From the NCBI RefSeq assembly GCF_049723905.1, contig NZ_JBJKFD010000001.1, forward strand, positions 3,410,001 through 3,474,000: a stretch of DNA of 64,000 bases. The letters are read 5' to 3'. This stretch comes from G963665185 sp049723905 (GTDB lineage Bacteria; Desulfobacterota; Desulfovibrionia; Desulfovibrionales; Desulfovibrionaceae). Every line of letters begins with the position of its first letter. Positions within the stretch are counted from its first letter, which is position 1. The notes below the pieces were generated by a model. That model did no database searches, was not told the DNA's origin, and saw nothing but the letters and a program-made list of their open reading frames with translations. A program made the position numbers and the translations under genes. Of the stretch, positions 55,168-63,523 are shown piece by piece.

Positions 55168-55995
55168 TCATTCCCTGCAAGTGCGCGGGTCCAGCAGGGC
55201 CCGGACATTGGCTCCAAGGGTATCGAAGGCCTTGACCGTAATAACCAGGGCTATACCCGGCGCCACGGCCAGCCACCACAACCCCATGGAAAGGTAGCGC
55301 ATGGATTCGGCCAGGAGCACGCCGACCGCCGGAGTGTGGGGCGACATGCCAAAGCCAAGAAAGGTAAGGGCCGCCGCATGCAGGATGGCGTGCGGAAAGA
55401 GCAGCAAAAGCCCCACCATGAACTGGGGCACCACGTGCGGCAGCATGTGTTTCCGCGCGATGTACAGTTTCCCTTTGCCGAACTGCCGGGAGAGCTGAAC
55501 GTATTCCGAGGATTGCAACTGCATCACTTCCGCACGGATAACGCGCGTCAGGGATGGCCAGTGTGAGGCGGCAACGGCAATGATAACGCCTTTTTCCCCA
55601 CCGCCGCAGGCAAAGGAAATGAGGATGAGCAGGACCAGGTGAGGGGTCGCCATGGCCACATCCACAAGCCATGTCACCACGGCATCCACGGATTTGCCCA
55701 TGGTGGCGGCTGCAATACCCATGATAAGGGCGATTATGGACGAGCAGGCGGCTGCCGAAATTCCCACATACAGGCTTATGCGCAGCCCTTTCAGGGTTCT
55801 GGCCAGCATGTCGCGCCCCAACCAGTCCGTACCGAAGGGATGTGCCAGGCTGGGGGACAGCTTGCGCAGCGTCAGGTGGGTGACTTCGCCCTGGTGGCCG
55901 TAAAGCCACGCCCCCAGGAAAACCGCACCAAAAAGCAGAAGGCAGCCCGTAATGGTAAGGAGGGTTTTCGATCGTCTGTCGTACACGTCGATCAT
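55168..55995 (-). CDS. Opp/Dpp/Nik-type ABC permease (C subunit)
   Basis: This 275-residue permease has a first helix at about 12-32, the HPFGTDWLGRDMLARTLKGLRISL segment typical of DppC/NikC, and about five further helices with the EAA loop near LPHVVPQFMVGL. It overlaps the B-subunit gene by 4 nt and precedes the first ATPase gene by 13 nt. Confidence 0.92.
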   Translation of the reverse strand: MIDVYDRRSKTLLTITGCLLLFGAVFLGAWLYGHQGEVTHLTLRKLSPSLAHPFGTDWLGRDMLARTLKGLRISLYVGISAAACSSIIALIMGIAAATMGKSVDAVVTWLVDVAMATPHLVLLILISFACGGGEKGVIIAVAASHWPSLTRVIRAEVMQLQSSEYVQLSRQFGKGKLYIARKHMLPHVVPQFMVGLLLLFPHAILHAAALTFLGFGMSPHTPAVGVLLAESMRYLSMGLWWLAVAPGIALVITVKAFDTLGANVRALLDPRTCRE

Positions 55996-56996
55996 GTTCC
56001 CGACCTCCCGCCAGCCGCGCCTTTGCGCATGCGCGGGTCCACCAGCATGTAGATGAGGTCTGCCGTGGTATTGCCTACAAAGACGAACACCGTGCTGAAC
56101 AGGACGATGCCGAGCAGCAGGGGGATGTCCCCCCGGTATCCGGCTTCCACCGTGGTTTTTCCCAGTCCGGGGTAGGCAAAGACCTGCTCCGCCAGAACCG
56201 CGCCGCCGAACAGTTCCCCCAGGGAGGCGAACTGCAGGGTTACCGCAGGCAGGGCCACGTTGCGCAGCGCCCTGTGAAAGGCGATGCCCAGGCGCGATTC
56301 GCCTTGTGCAAAGGCAAACATGGCGTATTCGCTGTGCATGGCGTCTATCATTTTTTCGCGTGTGTGCAACGTTATTTGCGCCACGCCGATGAGTGAGAGG
56401 GTGATGGCGGGCAGGATGAGGTGGTGCAGCCTTTCAAGCAGGCCGACCTGCTCGGGTTCCATGCCGATGGGCCAGGCGCAGCAGACCGGGGTCCAGCCCA
56501 GGTGGATGGAAAAGACCGTGAGGAGAACCATGCCCACCCAGAAAGTGGGGGTGGAGGCCATGGTGTAGGCGTAGACGCTTATACATCGGTCCACAAGGCT
56601 CGACTCGTAGGCTCCGGCAAAAATTCCCAGCAGAAAACCCAGCACGCCGGAAAGCGTCCAGGCGAGAAACATCAGCCAAAAAGAGGTCACAAACCGTTTG
56701 CCGATGACCGAAAGCACAGGCTCGTTGAAAATTGTTGAAACGCCGAAGTCGCCTTCCAGGAGGTTTCCGGCCCACTTGCCGAACCGCTCCAGAGGCGGTT
56801 GATCCAGCCCCCAACGTTGGGCAATGATTGCGCGCTGCTGGGGGGAAACCTTGAGGATGGACGGGCCGAGGTAGGCGTCTATGGGGTCTACCGGGGAAAA
56901 GCTTAACAGCACGAAGGACAGGGTTGCCACGGAAGCCAGCAGCAATATCAGCCTGGCGCCTTTTCTTCCGAGGAATCCCAGGAGCATGCGGACCAT
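55992..56996 (-). CDS. Opp/Dpp/Nik-type ABC permease (B subunit)
   Basis: The protein has an N-terminal helix (LILLLASVATLSFVLLSFSP), the GLDQPPLERFGKWAGNLLEGDFGVS region of DppB/NikB, and later helices with the EAA-type loop in ALRNVALPAVTLQFASLGELFGGAVLAEQVFAYPGLG. I chose the ATG at 56996 (334 residues) because it lies after the hairpin at 57011-57041; the longer frame to 57077 would run through the hairpin and into the binding-protein gene. No strong ribosome site is seen, so the start is uncertain by a few codons. Confidence 0.88.
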   Translation of the reverse strand: MVRMLLGFLGRKGARLILLLASVATLSFVLLSFSPVDPIDAYLGPSILKVSPQQRAIIAQRWGLDQPPLERFGKWAGNLLEGDFGVSTIFNEPVLSVIGKRFVTSFWLMFLAWTLSGVLGFLLGIFAGAYESSLVDRCISVYAYTMASTPTFWVGMVLLTVFSIHLGWTPVCCAWPIGMEPEQVGLLERLHHLILPAITLSLIGVAQITLHTREKMIDAMHSEYAMFAFAQGESRLGIAFHRALRNVALPAVTLQFASLGELFGGAVLAEQVFAYPGLGKTTVEAGYRGDIPLLLGIVLFSTVFVFVGNTTADLIYMLVDPRMRKGAAGGRSGT

Positions 56997-57010
56997 TGGA
57001 AATATGGAAC

Positions 57011-57041
57011 GCGACCGGGGATTGGGACAATCCCCGGTCGC
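57011..57041. promoter_or_regulatory. perfect 14-bp intercistronic hairpin
   Basis: GCGACCGGGGATTG (57011-57024) pairs with 57028-57041 around GGA. It lies between the binding-protein stop (57056) and the first permease gene. Such hairpins commonly stabilise the upstream message or cause partial termination, giving more binding protein than permease. Confidence 0.85.
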
Positions 57042-57055
57042 TTCGTTGCAGACGC

Positions 57056-58654
57056 TTACTTGCAAGTCCATTTCCATTCATTGATGTTGGAAGTGATGGG
57101 CCAGCCGTGTCCGTGGGGCTCCATCTGCGACTTGCCGACATCCAGGCATTTGTTCACAAAATAGGTGTGGTCCAGGTTGACCATCCAGGCCCAGGCAGCG
57201 TCGCCGGGAAGGTCGAATCCGGTTTTTCCGTCCCATTGGGCCTTTTTCCAATAGGGGATGGAGTCTTTAAAGGAAGCGGCGGCCCGGGCTTCGTCCAGGT
57301 ATTTGTCCACCGTGGGGTTGGAATAGAATCCGGCGTTCCAGTACATGGGCTCGGGGCCGGGGGTGTGGTACAGCTTGTACATTTCCAGGGGGCTGTGGTC
57401 GCCGAAACCGTAGACCACCACGTCGGAGTGGGTCAGCTGGTTTTTGATGCGGTCCCAGCTTTCGCCTTGGGGAATCACGTTTATGCCCACGGGGCGCAGC
57501 ATGTCCGCCACGGCCAGGGCCAGCCCTTGGCGCAGCGAGTCCTTGGCATTGTAGACCACCACGAATTCAGCCTTTTGGCCGTTCTTTTCGCGGATGCCGT
57601 CACCGTCCGTATCCACCCAGCCCGCAGCTTTCAGGATGGCCTTGGCTTTTTCCGGATCGTTGTCCTTGAACCGGACGTCGGGATTATCCCAGGGCAGGTC
57701 GTCCACCACACCGTAGGCGGGGCGTCCGAAGCCGTCGAGCACGCCGGCAACTAGGGCCTGCCTGTCAATGGCGTAGTTGACGGCCTTGCGGATGGCGATG
57801 TCGCAGGTGACGTTATTGCCCACGGGAGCGCCCTTGGGCGTGGTTTTGCCTGCATCGGCCACCATGGGGAACATGAGGCCGCGGTTATCCACGCTCTTTA
57901 CAACGTGCAGCTTCATGCCGGTGATGTTTTGTGTCGCCAGGCTGGAGGGCACGCCCAGAACATCCACCTCACCGGCCTTTGCCGCTGCCAGGGCGGCGTC
58001 TTCCTCGGAAAAGAGAAAGACCATCTTTTTTATTTCCGGCTTCTGGCCGTAGTACAGGTCGTTGGCCTCCACCACCATCTGCTGGCCTTCGTCCCAGCGC
58101 ACCAGCTTGAACGGGCCGGAACCGATGGGATTTCTGCCGTAATTGGGGGTGTAGAGCTTTTGCGGAACAATACCCAGGGTGAGGATGTGCTGAATAAAGG
58201 TGATGTCGGGCTGGCTGAGTGTGAGCCGGACAGTGGTGTCATCCAGGGCTTCGGCCTTGGCAAGGGGGGAAAGGTCTATCTTGCCGCCCGCTTCGAGCCC
58301 CTTGTTGAAGGTGAAGGCCACGTCTTTGGCTGTAAGGGGGCTTCCGTCGGAAAATTTGACGTTGTTTCGGATTTTCAGGGTCCAGACTTTGCGGTCCTTG
58401 GAGAGTTCCCATTGGGTGGCAAGGTCGGGGACGATGTTCAGGTCGGCATCTCTTTTGAGAAGGGTGCTCTGGAAAAGCGGATTTCCGTAGCTTCCCCAGC
58501 CCAGCAGCGGGTCGTAGCCTTCCGCATTTTCGCCGCCCACGGCGAGGACAAGCGTATCCTTATTGGCAAAGGCCGGGCTGGTGCCAAAGGCCATGAGCAG
58601 CAGGGCGATAGACGCAAGAACAATTCGGTGTGAATACCGACCGAAAATTATCAT
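57056..58654 (-). CDS. family 5 extracellular solute-binding protein (NikA/DppA type)
   Basis: The ATG at 58654, behind GGAGGG, gives 532 residues; 58669 is an alternative start. A Sec signal ends near AFA-NK (about residue 30). The mature protein is a family 5 binding protein: LAVGGENAEGYDPLLGWG, LATQWELSKDRKVWTLKIRNNVKFSDGSPLTAKDVAFTF (cited as two separate parts of the family signature) and GRNPIGSGPFKLVRWDEGQ. It is the first gene of a full ABC importer operon. The ligand may be a peptide, nickel or a metal chelate; sequence alone does not decide. Confidence 0.92.
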   Translation of the reverse strand: MIIFGRYSHRIVLASIALLLMAFGTSPAFANKDTLVLAVGGENAEGYDPLLGWGSYGNPLFQSTLLKRDADLNIVPDLATQWELSKDRKVWTLKIRNNVKFSDGSPLTAKDVAFTFNKGLEAGGKIDLSPLAKAEALDDTTVRLTLSQPDITFIQHILTLGIVPQKLYTPNYGRNPIGSGPFKLVRWDEGQQMVVEANDLYYGQKPEIKKMVFLFSEEDAALAAAKAGEVDVLGVPSSLATQNITGMKLHVVKSVDNRGLMFPMVADAGKTTPKGAPVGNNVTCDIAIRKAVNYAIDRQALVAGVLDGFGRPAYGVVDDLPWDNPDVRFKDNDPEKAKAILKAAGWVDTDGDGIREKNGQKAEFVVVYNAKDSLRQGLALAVADMLRPVGINVIPQGESWDRIKNQLTHSDVVVYGFGDHSPLEMYKLYHTPGPEPMYWNAGFYSNPTVDKYLDEARAAASFKDSIPYWKKAQWDGKTGFDLPGDAAWAWMVNLDHTYFVNKCLDVGKSQMEPHGHGWPITSNINEWKWTCK

Positions 58655-58983
58655 AATCCCTCCGTGCATGATTTTATGATAAGGTTTATGAAAGTGTTAC
58701 GAATGTCAAGAATGTATAATGCCAAGGAACAATTATTAAAAATAGTTGTTTTAGGGAGTGAAGCGGACGGCAAGCGTATTGGGTAAAGAGGAGAGAATTG
58801 TTTTAAATGACGAGAGAAAATCTCAATGATGAGAGAAAAAATAAGGGCACGGCGTGAGGAACATTCAAGACCGGCATGTTAGAGGATACGCAAGGGGGTG
58901 AGTGCTTCAAAGCAACAAAGGTCTTGTGCCTGGAGCCACAGCCCGAGGCTTAACAGCCCTTTGCCAACCTGCTAGAAACAACC
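58655..58983. other. divergent promoter region upstream of the importer and the glycosyltransferase
   Basis: No gene is seen. The stretch 58680-58850 is AT-rich. An imperfect inverted repeat, AACAATTAT (58728-58736) against ATAGTTGTT (58742-58750), 8 of 9 pairs, is a possible operator. No NikR-type GTATGA-N16-TCATAC site was seen. Confidence 0.5.
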
Positions 58984-60231
58984 ATGCGCGTTTGTCATCT
59001 GGTCAACGATTTTCTGCCATTCACCCATGCCGGGACCGAGCACTATCTGGCCGAGCTGGTAAGGGGGCTGGAGGGCTTCGGCGTTTCGTCGCGGATTCTG
59101 CACCTTGCCCCGCCTGCTGCACAGGTGGCGGATTACGCCGTGGTGCCGGGGCAATATACCGACGTTCCCACCTTTATGGTTGGTGTGCCGCCGCAGGATC
59201 GCGACCTGCTGGAAAACCCGACAGCATCGTCCGCCATTTGGGACTGGCTGGTCCAAAACAGGCCCAACGTGTTGCACATCCACAGCCTCATCGGTTTTTC
59301 CGCCTCGCTTCTGCGCGCACTGCCGTCCGATCTGCCCGTGGTTATGACCTTTCACGACTTCTGGTTTCTGTGCGCCAATGCCATCTGCATCCAGTCAGAC
59401 GGAACGCCGTGTTCCGGCCCGGAAAGCGAGGACAAGTGCGCCCGGTGCGTGGCCTTGGACAGCCGGAATCGATTCCATCAGGTCGGTGGCCCCATTGAAC
59501 CGCTGGAATACGTGCGCACCCGCAACCGGCTGCACCGCGAGGCCCTTTCCCGCCTGAACCTCGCCATCAGCCCGTCCCATTTCAGCCGCCGCATGTACAA
59601 GCAGTACGATTTTTCCCCGCCCGACCTGATTCGTACGCCTTTGGGCATGGTGCCGGTGCGGACCGAAGCGGCAACTCCTCCCGCGTTGCCCGGGCCGCCA
59701 TTGCGCTTCGTCTATATGGGGGGAATCTGCTGGTTCAAGGGGCTGGATTTGGCAGTGCAGGCCTTTGCGGCCCTGCAACCGGACAATGCCCGGCTGGATA
59801 TTTACGGGGTTGCCTCCAACCCGGACTATTTGGAACAGGTCCTGGCCATGGCCCGCGATATTCCGTCCATCCGCTACCATGGTGGCTACGCCAAGGAAGA
59901 CCTGCCCCGCATTCTTTCCGGGGCGCATGCGGTTATTTTGCCCTCGCGCATGGAAACCTATTCCTTTGTGGGGCGTGAGGCCCTTTCCGCCAGGGTGCCG
60001 GTGATTGCCGCGGATTGCGGGGCGCTGCCCGAACTGGTGCGCGACGGCAGGAACGGCCTGCTGTTCCGGGCCGGAGATGCCGCCGACCTTGGCCGCGCAC
60101 TGCTGGGGATGTTACGCGATCCTTCTCTGGCAGCGCGGCTAGCCCAGGGCATCGGCCCGGTGGTCTCCATTACCGAAGACGCGCGCAGGCTGGCCGCCCA
60201 CTATGCGAAACTGGCCGGGGGGCAGCCATGA
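58984..60231 (+). CDS. family 4 (GT-B) glycosyltransferase
   Basis: The 415-residue protein begins MRVCHLVNDFLPFTHAGTEHYLAELVRGL, the donor-side N-terminal loop of GT4 enzymes, and has the C-terminal MGGICWFKGLDLAVQAF and the E-x7-E motif in METYSFVGREAL followed by ADCGALPELVRDGRNGLLF. It contains a cysteine cluster (CANAICIQ..., CSGP, CARC) between residues about 138 and 160 that recalls a zinc-binding insert found in some GT4 enzymes. The stop overlaps the next start by 4 nt. The sugar and acceptor are unknown; cell-surface glycan work is likely. Confidence 0.9.
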   Translation: MRVCHLVNDFLPFTHAGTEHYLAELVRGLEGFGVSSRILHLAPPAAQVADYAVVPGQYTDVPTFMVGVPPQDRDLLENPTASSAIWDWLVQNRPNVLHIHSLIGFSASLLRALPSDLPVVMTFHDFWFLCANAICIQSDGTPCSGPESEDKCARCVALDSRNRFHQVGGPIEPLEYVRTRNRLHREALSRLNLAISPSHFSRRMYKQYDFSPPDLIRTPLGMVPVRTEAATPPALPGPPLRFVYMGGICWFKGLDLAVQAFAALQPDNARLDIYGVASNPDYLEQVLAMARDIPSIRYHGGYAKEDLPRILSGAHAVILPSRMETYSFVGREALSARVPVIAADCGALPELVRDGRNGLLFRAGDAADLGRALLGMLRDPSLAARLAQGIGPVVSITEDARRLAAHYAKLAGGQP

Positions 60232-60599
60232 CCCAAAGCACGAACCAGGACGCCATGCATACTTCGGAAGCGGACGACGCCTCCACCATAGGCGCGCAAA
60301 CGGAACTGCCGTTTCTCAGCCCCCGCGAACAATTGCAGAAAAAATGGCCCAGGCCGCGCATCATTGCGGCGGTCCGGCTGGCAGCGCTCTGCCTTCTTTT
60401 TGCCTTCACCGTGCTGACTTTTGTGGAATACCCTTCGGATGCGTTTACCGTCCCGGCGGGGTGGGCCTTGGGCATTTCCATGCTCACGCACATCATCCGT
60501 CCGCACCATGGCCGCAGGTTTGAAGACATCATCCCGGCCATTCTGGCCCCTGCCGGTACCATCATGGCGGGCGTTATTGTGGGGAGTTTCATCGCATGA
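60228..60599 (+). CDS. small membrane protein of unknown function
   Basis: A 123-residue protein with a hydrophilic N-terminal half (about 1-50) and two or three hydrophobic segments (about 46-62, 68-85 and 104-122). It overlaps the glycosyltransferase gene and the next gene by 4 nt each (ATGA junctions), so all three are made together. I do not recognise a family. Co-translation suggests a role in the same surface-glycan or membrane process. Confidence 0.75.
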   Translation: MTQSTNQDAMHTSEADDASTIGAQTELPFLSPREQLQKKWPRPRIIAAVRLAALCLLFAFTVLTFVEYPSDAFTVPAGWALGISMLTHIIRPHHGRRFEDIIPAILAPAGTIMAGVIVGSFIA

Positions 60600-61312
60600 C
60601 ACGGGGCCTGACGCAGCAGGAACCGTCATCATCAGGCATGCCGGACGACCAGCTGTACGTTGAGGCCGTGCAGGGGGACGTTTCCGCATGGAACCGCCTG
60701 GGCGTGCAGGCCGAGAGTGCGGGAGATTTCGTGCGGGCCACGGCCATGTATTACGGCGGCCTCATGCTGTTCAAGGAAAAGGAATGGGAAGACGACCCTG
60801 TAAGCGAACAGCAGGCCCGCAACAGGGCCGTGCAGACCGTGAACTGCCGCCGGGCCATGGCCAGCGTTGTGGTGGAGGATCATCCAGCCCTGGAAGCGGC
60901 GATCAATCAGGTGGAGGCCGATCTGGCCGGGACCGCGGAAGGCTGTGGCTTTGACGAGCCGTTTGCCAGCGGGCTGCGGCAGGCCGCACGCCACAAGGCT
61001 TTTTTTCTGGGCCAGCTGCACGGCTACGCCCCGTTTCTTTCGCTGATTCTGGTGAGCTTTCTTGTACAGTTTCTGCCGTCGTTTGCCCTGCATTGTCCAC
61101 GCGCCATGCAAAGCCTGGGGCCGGGCATGGCGTTTTTTCGTGGGTTGGATAACATCGGCTTTTGTTTCTTTGCCGCCTTGCTTTTGATCTTTCTGCCCGC
61201 CATGAGCAAACGCTGGGTTTTCCTCAAGTACGCCGGGTGGATCGTTGCCTATTTTGTTGTGGGAGGGATGGGCATGTCTGCGGGCGAACTGCTGGCCGTC
61301 CTGGCCCGGTAG
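60596..61312 (+). CDS. membrane protein of unknown function with soluble N-terminal domain
   Basis: This 238-residue protein has a soluble N-terminal part (about 1-130). Its sequence YVEAVQGDVSAWNRLGVQAESAGDFVRATAMYYGGLM looks like a single TPR/Sel1-like helical hairpin. Three hydrophobic helices follow (about 145-165, 180-200, 210-235). It is the third gene of the glycosyltransferase operon and converges on the next gene with 31 nt between stops. No family is recognised beyond the repeat-like start. Confidence 0.75.
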   Translation: MTRGLTQQEPSSSGMPDDQLYVEAVQGDVSAWNRLGVQAESAGDFVRATAMYYGGLMLFKEKEWEDDPVSEQQARNRAVQTVNCRRAMASVVVEDHPALEAAINQVEADLAGTAEGCGFDEPFASGLRQAARHKAFFLGQLHGYAPFLSLILVSFLVQFLPSFALHCPRAMQSLGPGMAFFRGLDNIGFCFFAALLLIFLPAMSKRWVFLKYAGWIVAYFVVGGMGMSAGELLAVLAR

Positions 61313-61343
61313 GAGGGGGAGAGGAGCGTTATGCCACCGGCAT

Positions 61344-63191
61344 TCAGCCGCCGATGGATGTTGCCACCATATGGGCAAGCAACGCGTTGCCGCCAATGAA
61401 GACGACCACTGATCCCAGAAAGAATCCGATTTTTCCCCGGAGCGTGTCGGCGTCCTGCGCCGCGTCCCGGAGCAGACAGAGAAGGGGCATCATGGTGAGG
61501 ATGGCGACAATGCCCATGGGGACCAGAAAAACGCTCTGCCGTACGGCGGGAAAAAGCAGCGGAAGAATGCCCAGGCAGAAGAGGGAATAGAACAGCACCA
61601 GCCCCTTGAGATAGAACTTCCTGAAGTTCCACCAGAAAGGACGGCTGCGGCGCAGCACGGTGCGGAGAAAATGGGGCTGCGCCAGCGGTGCGTTGAGGTC
61701 CGTGGCAAAGGCCAGTTTGCCGTCCTGGTCAAAGACCTGAAAGACCTCGGAAATGTCCGGGAAGTTTTGGGGATCAATTTTGTTTGAAGCGTTGCCGGGC
61801 AGTCCGGCCCTGTGCATGGCCTCCACAATTGCCGGTTGCAACGAATGGAATGTCTTGATGCGGTAGCGTGAATGGTCGTAGGGATCGTATCCGGCAAGCA
61901 GAAAACCGTCTCGCGGAGCCATGGACAGGCTGGACTTGTCGTTCCTTCTTTTTTCAAATTCATCGTCCAGCATGGTGAAAACCGGGGTGAAGCTGCTCCA
62001 AAAGTCGAGATAGCGGCCCAGAGGCACCACCGGAGTGGTCATCCGGTGCTCCTTGCTCATGGGCTCCATCCGCAGTCCCAGTCTGGCGGGACTGGTGGCG
62101 TCGGTTCTATACGATACGCGGTGGTACGCCACCTCTCCGTTGTCCATGGCGGTCAGGGCGATTTGCCGGCCAAAGGTATCCAGCGGTCCTTTGTGGATGA
62201 CCTCCAGGGAGAGGTATTTTCCCACAAGCTCGGGCAGTTCTTTTTTCTTTTCTCCATCCTCACATTCAATACACCCTATCTGCTGCAGTTCCGTACGGTC
62301 GTGCAATGTGGCGTGCAGAAACGGTTGGCTCCGTTCCGGTACGGGGCCGAACATGAGAGTCAGCTCGTGCTGCCTGTCGTTGACGTGGGTCGGGTTCCGG
62401 GACAGGGTATTGGTCTCTTCATCATACACAATGTCCATGCAATACAGGTCCAGGCACAGGGCGTTGCCCAGAAAATAGGCGGCCTTTATCTGGGGTTGGC
62501 TGTGCAGGATGTTCTGAATCTTGCGGTTGTCCACCTGGCAGCCCGGAGCCACGGACCAGCCGCAGCGCAGGGAATAGACATGAGGCATGGCTTCCACCAG
62601 CGGGCGGAGCACCGTGTATGTTGCCTTGTTCAGCCCCGCGATAAAGCAGGTTGCGCCGGAGCCCTCAAACGTCCGGACCTCGAAGCTCCGGCCTTGGTAC
62701 ATGTAAAATTGGGAATCGGTCTGGGCAATGGGAGCGTAGGCCGTTATGCCGACCTGTTCGAGCCGTTCCTGGAATTGTTCCATGAAATCATCGGTCAGGA
62801 AGTCGAAAACCAGGCCATAGCGGGCGGATTGCCGGGTGGCGTCCCAATACATGCCCACTGCCGCCAGGTAGGTGAGGAGTGCGGCGTACAATGTGGAAAC
62901 CGTGGCCCCTTCCCAGCCCATGCCCATGAGAACAAGGCCCAGAAGGGCGGTTCCGGCGCCCCGGATGGTGGTCCGCATTCCGTACAGACGGCCCAGCACG
63001 AGAGAGGGCAGGGCGTGGGCAACAAGGGTAAGTCCACCGCCCACAAGCGCCACACCGCTGCACCAGGACGGCACGTCCGGTGAACGCAGGGCAATGCCGA
63101 ACAGGAGCCAGAAGGCAAACCCGCCCAGGGCGACGGGCGTTATCTGCCCCAGGTGGCGGCGGGCGGCGTAGGAAACGGCAATGAGATTCAT
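61344..63191 (-). CDS. large membrane protein of unknown function
   Basis: The 615-residue protein has four hydrophobic segments in its first ~120 residues, a large soluble middle (about 130-520) and three hydrophobic segments near the end (about 525-550, 555-575 and 590-610). The middle contains a CIECEDGEKKK stretch and several conserved-looking acidic and aromatic blocks, but no domain I recognise. Some features (a bulky domain between two membrane blocks) recall large uncharacterised envelope proteins. It is convergent with the glycosyltransferase operon. Codon usage and length support a real gene. Confidence 0.82.
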   Translation of the reverse strand: MNLIAVSYAARRHLGQITPVALGGFAFWLLFGIALRSPDVPSWCSGVALVGGGLTLVAHALPSLVLGRLYGMRTTIRGAGTALLGLVLMGMGWEGATVSTLYAALLTYLAAVGMYWDATRQSARYGLVFDFLTDDFMEQFQERLEQVGITAYAPIAQTDSQFYMYQGRSFEVRTFEGSGATCFIAGLNKATYTVLRPLVEAMPHVYSLRCGWSVAPGCQVDNRKIQNILHSQPQIKAAYFLGNALCLDLYCMDIVYDEETNTLSRNPTHVNDRQHELTLMFGPVPERSQPFLHATLHDRTELQQIGCIECEDGEKKKELPELVGKYLSLEVIHKGPLDTFGRQIALTAMDNGEVAYHRVSYRTDATSPARLGLRMEPMSKEHRMTTPVVPLGRYLDFWSSFTPVFTMLDDEFEKRRNDKSSLSMAPRDGFLLAGYDPYDHSRYRIKTFHSLQPAIVEAMHRAGLPGNASNKIDPQNFPDISEVFQVFDQDGKLAFATDLNAPLAQPHFLRTVLRRSRPFWWNFRKFYLKGLVLFYSLFCLGILPLLFPAVRQSVFLVPMGIVAILTMMPLLCLLRDAAQDADTLRGKIGFFLGSVVVFIGGNALLAHMVATSIGG

Positions 63192-63523
63192 GTGGCTCCG
63201 GGTGGTGGGGTGCCTGTGCCCGGTGCGGACATGGCGATTTGTGTTTCTACCCGATACGGGCGGTGTGGGAAAGTCTGCACCGCTTTTTTCCGTTCGTCAA
63301 AGTGCCTTTCCTCAACGTGTCGGACAGGGCGCTTCGGGGCAGTTGCCACGGGCGAGTTGCTTTTTGCCCCTTTTTTAGGCGAAAATATACCCTTGATTCG
63401 ACAGAAAACCCTTGCACTCGAGAGGGGAAGTGCTTTGGATGCACAAGCCGCAGGTCTGCGTCCTTGGCAGATCAGGTCGGTTTTTTTCACTATTCAGGTA
63501 ACGTCCGTAACATCGGGTCCGTC
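63192..63523. other. divergent promoter region
   Basis: No supported gene between two divergent starts. Short open frames here lack ribosome sites. The stretch around 63370-63410 is AT-rich and may hold promoters. No operator or riboswitch was recognised. Confidence 0.5.

Noticed and set aside
58655..58983. NikR operator before the binding-protein gene
   Set aside because: The NikR pattern GTATGA-N16-TCATAC was not found, so a nickel-specific assignment for the importer is not supported.
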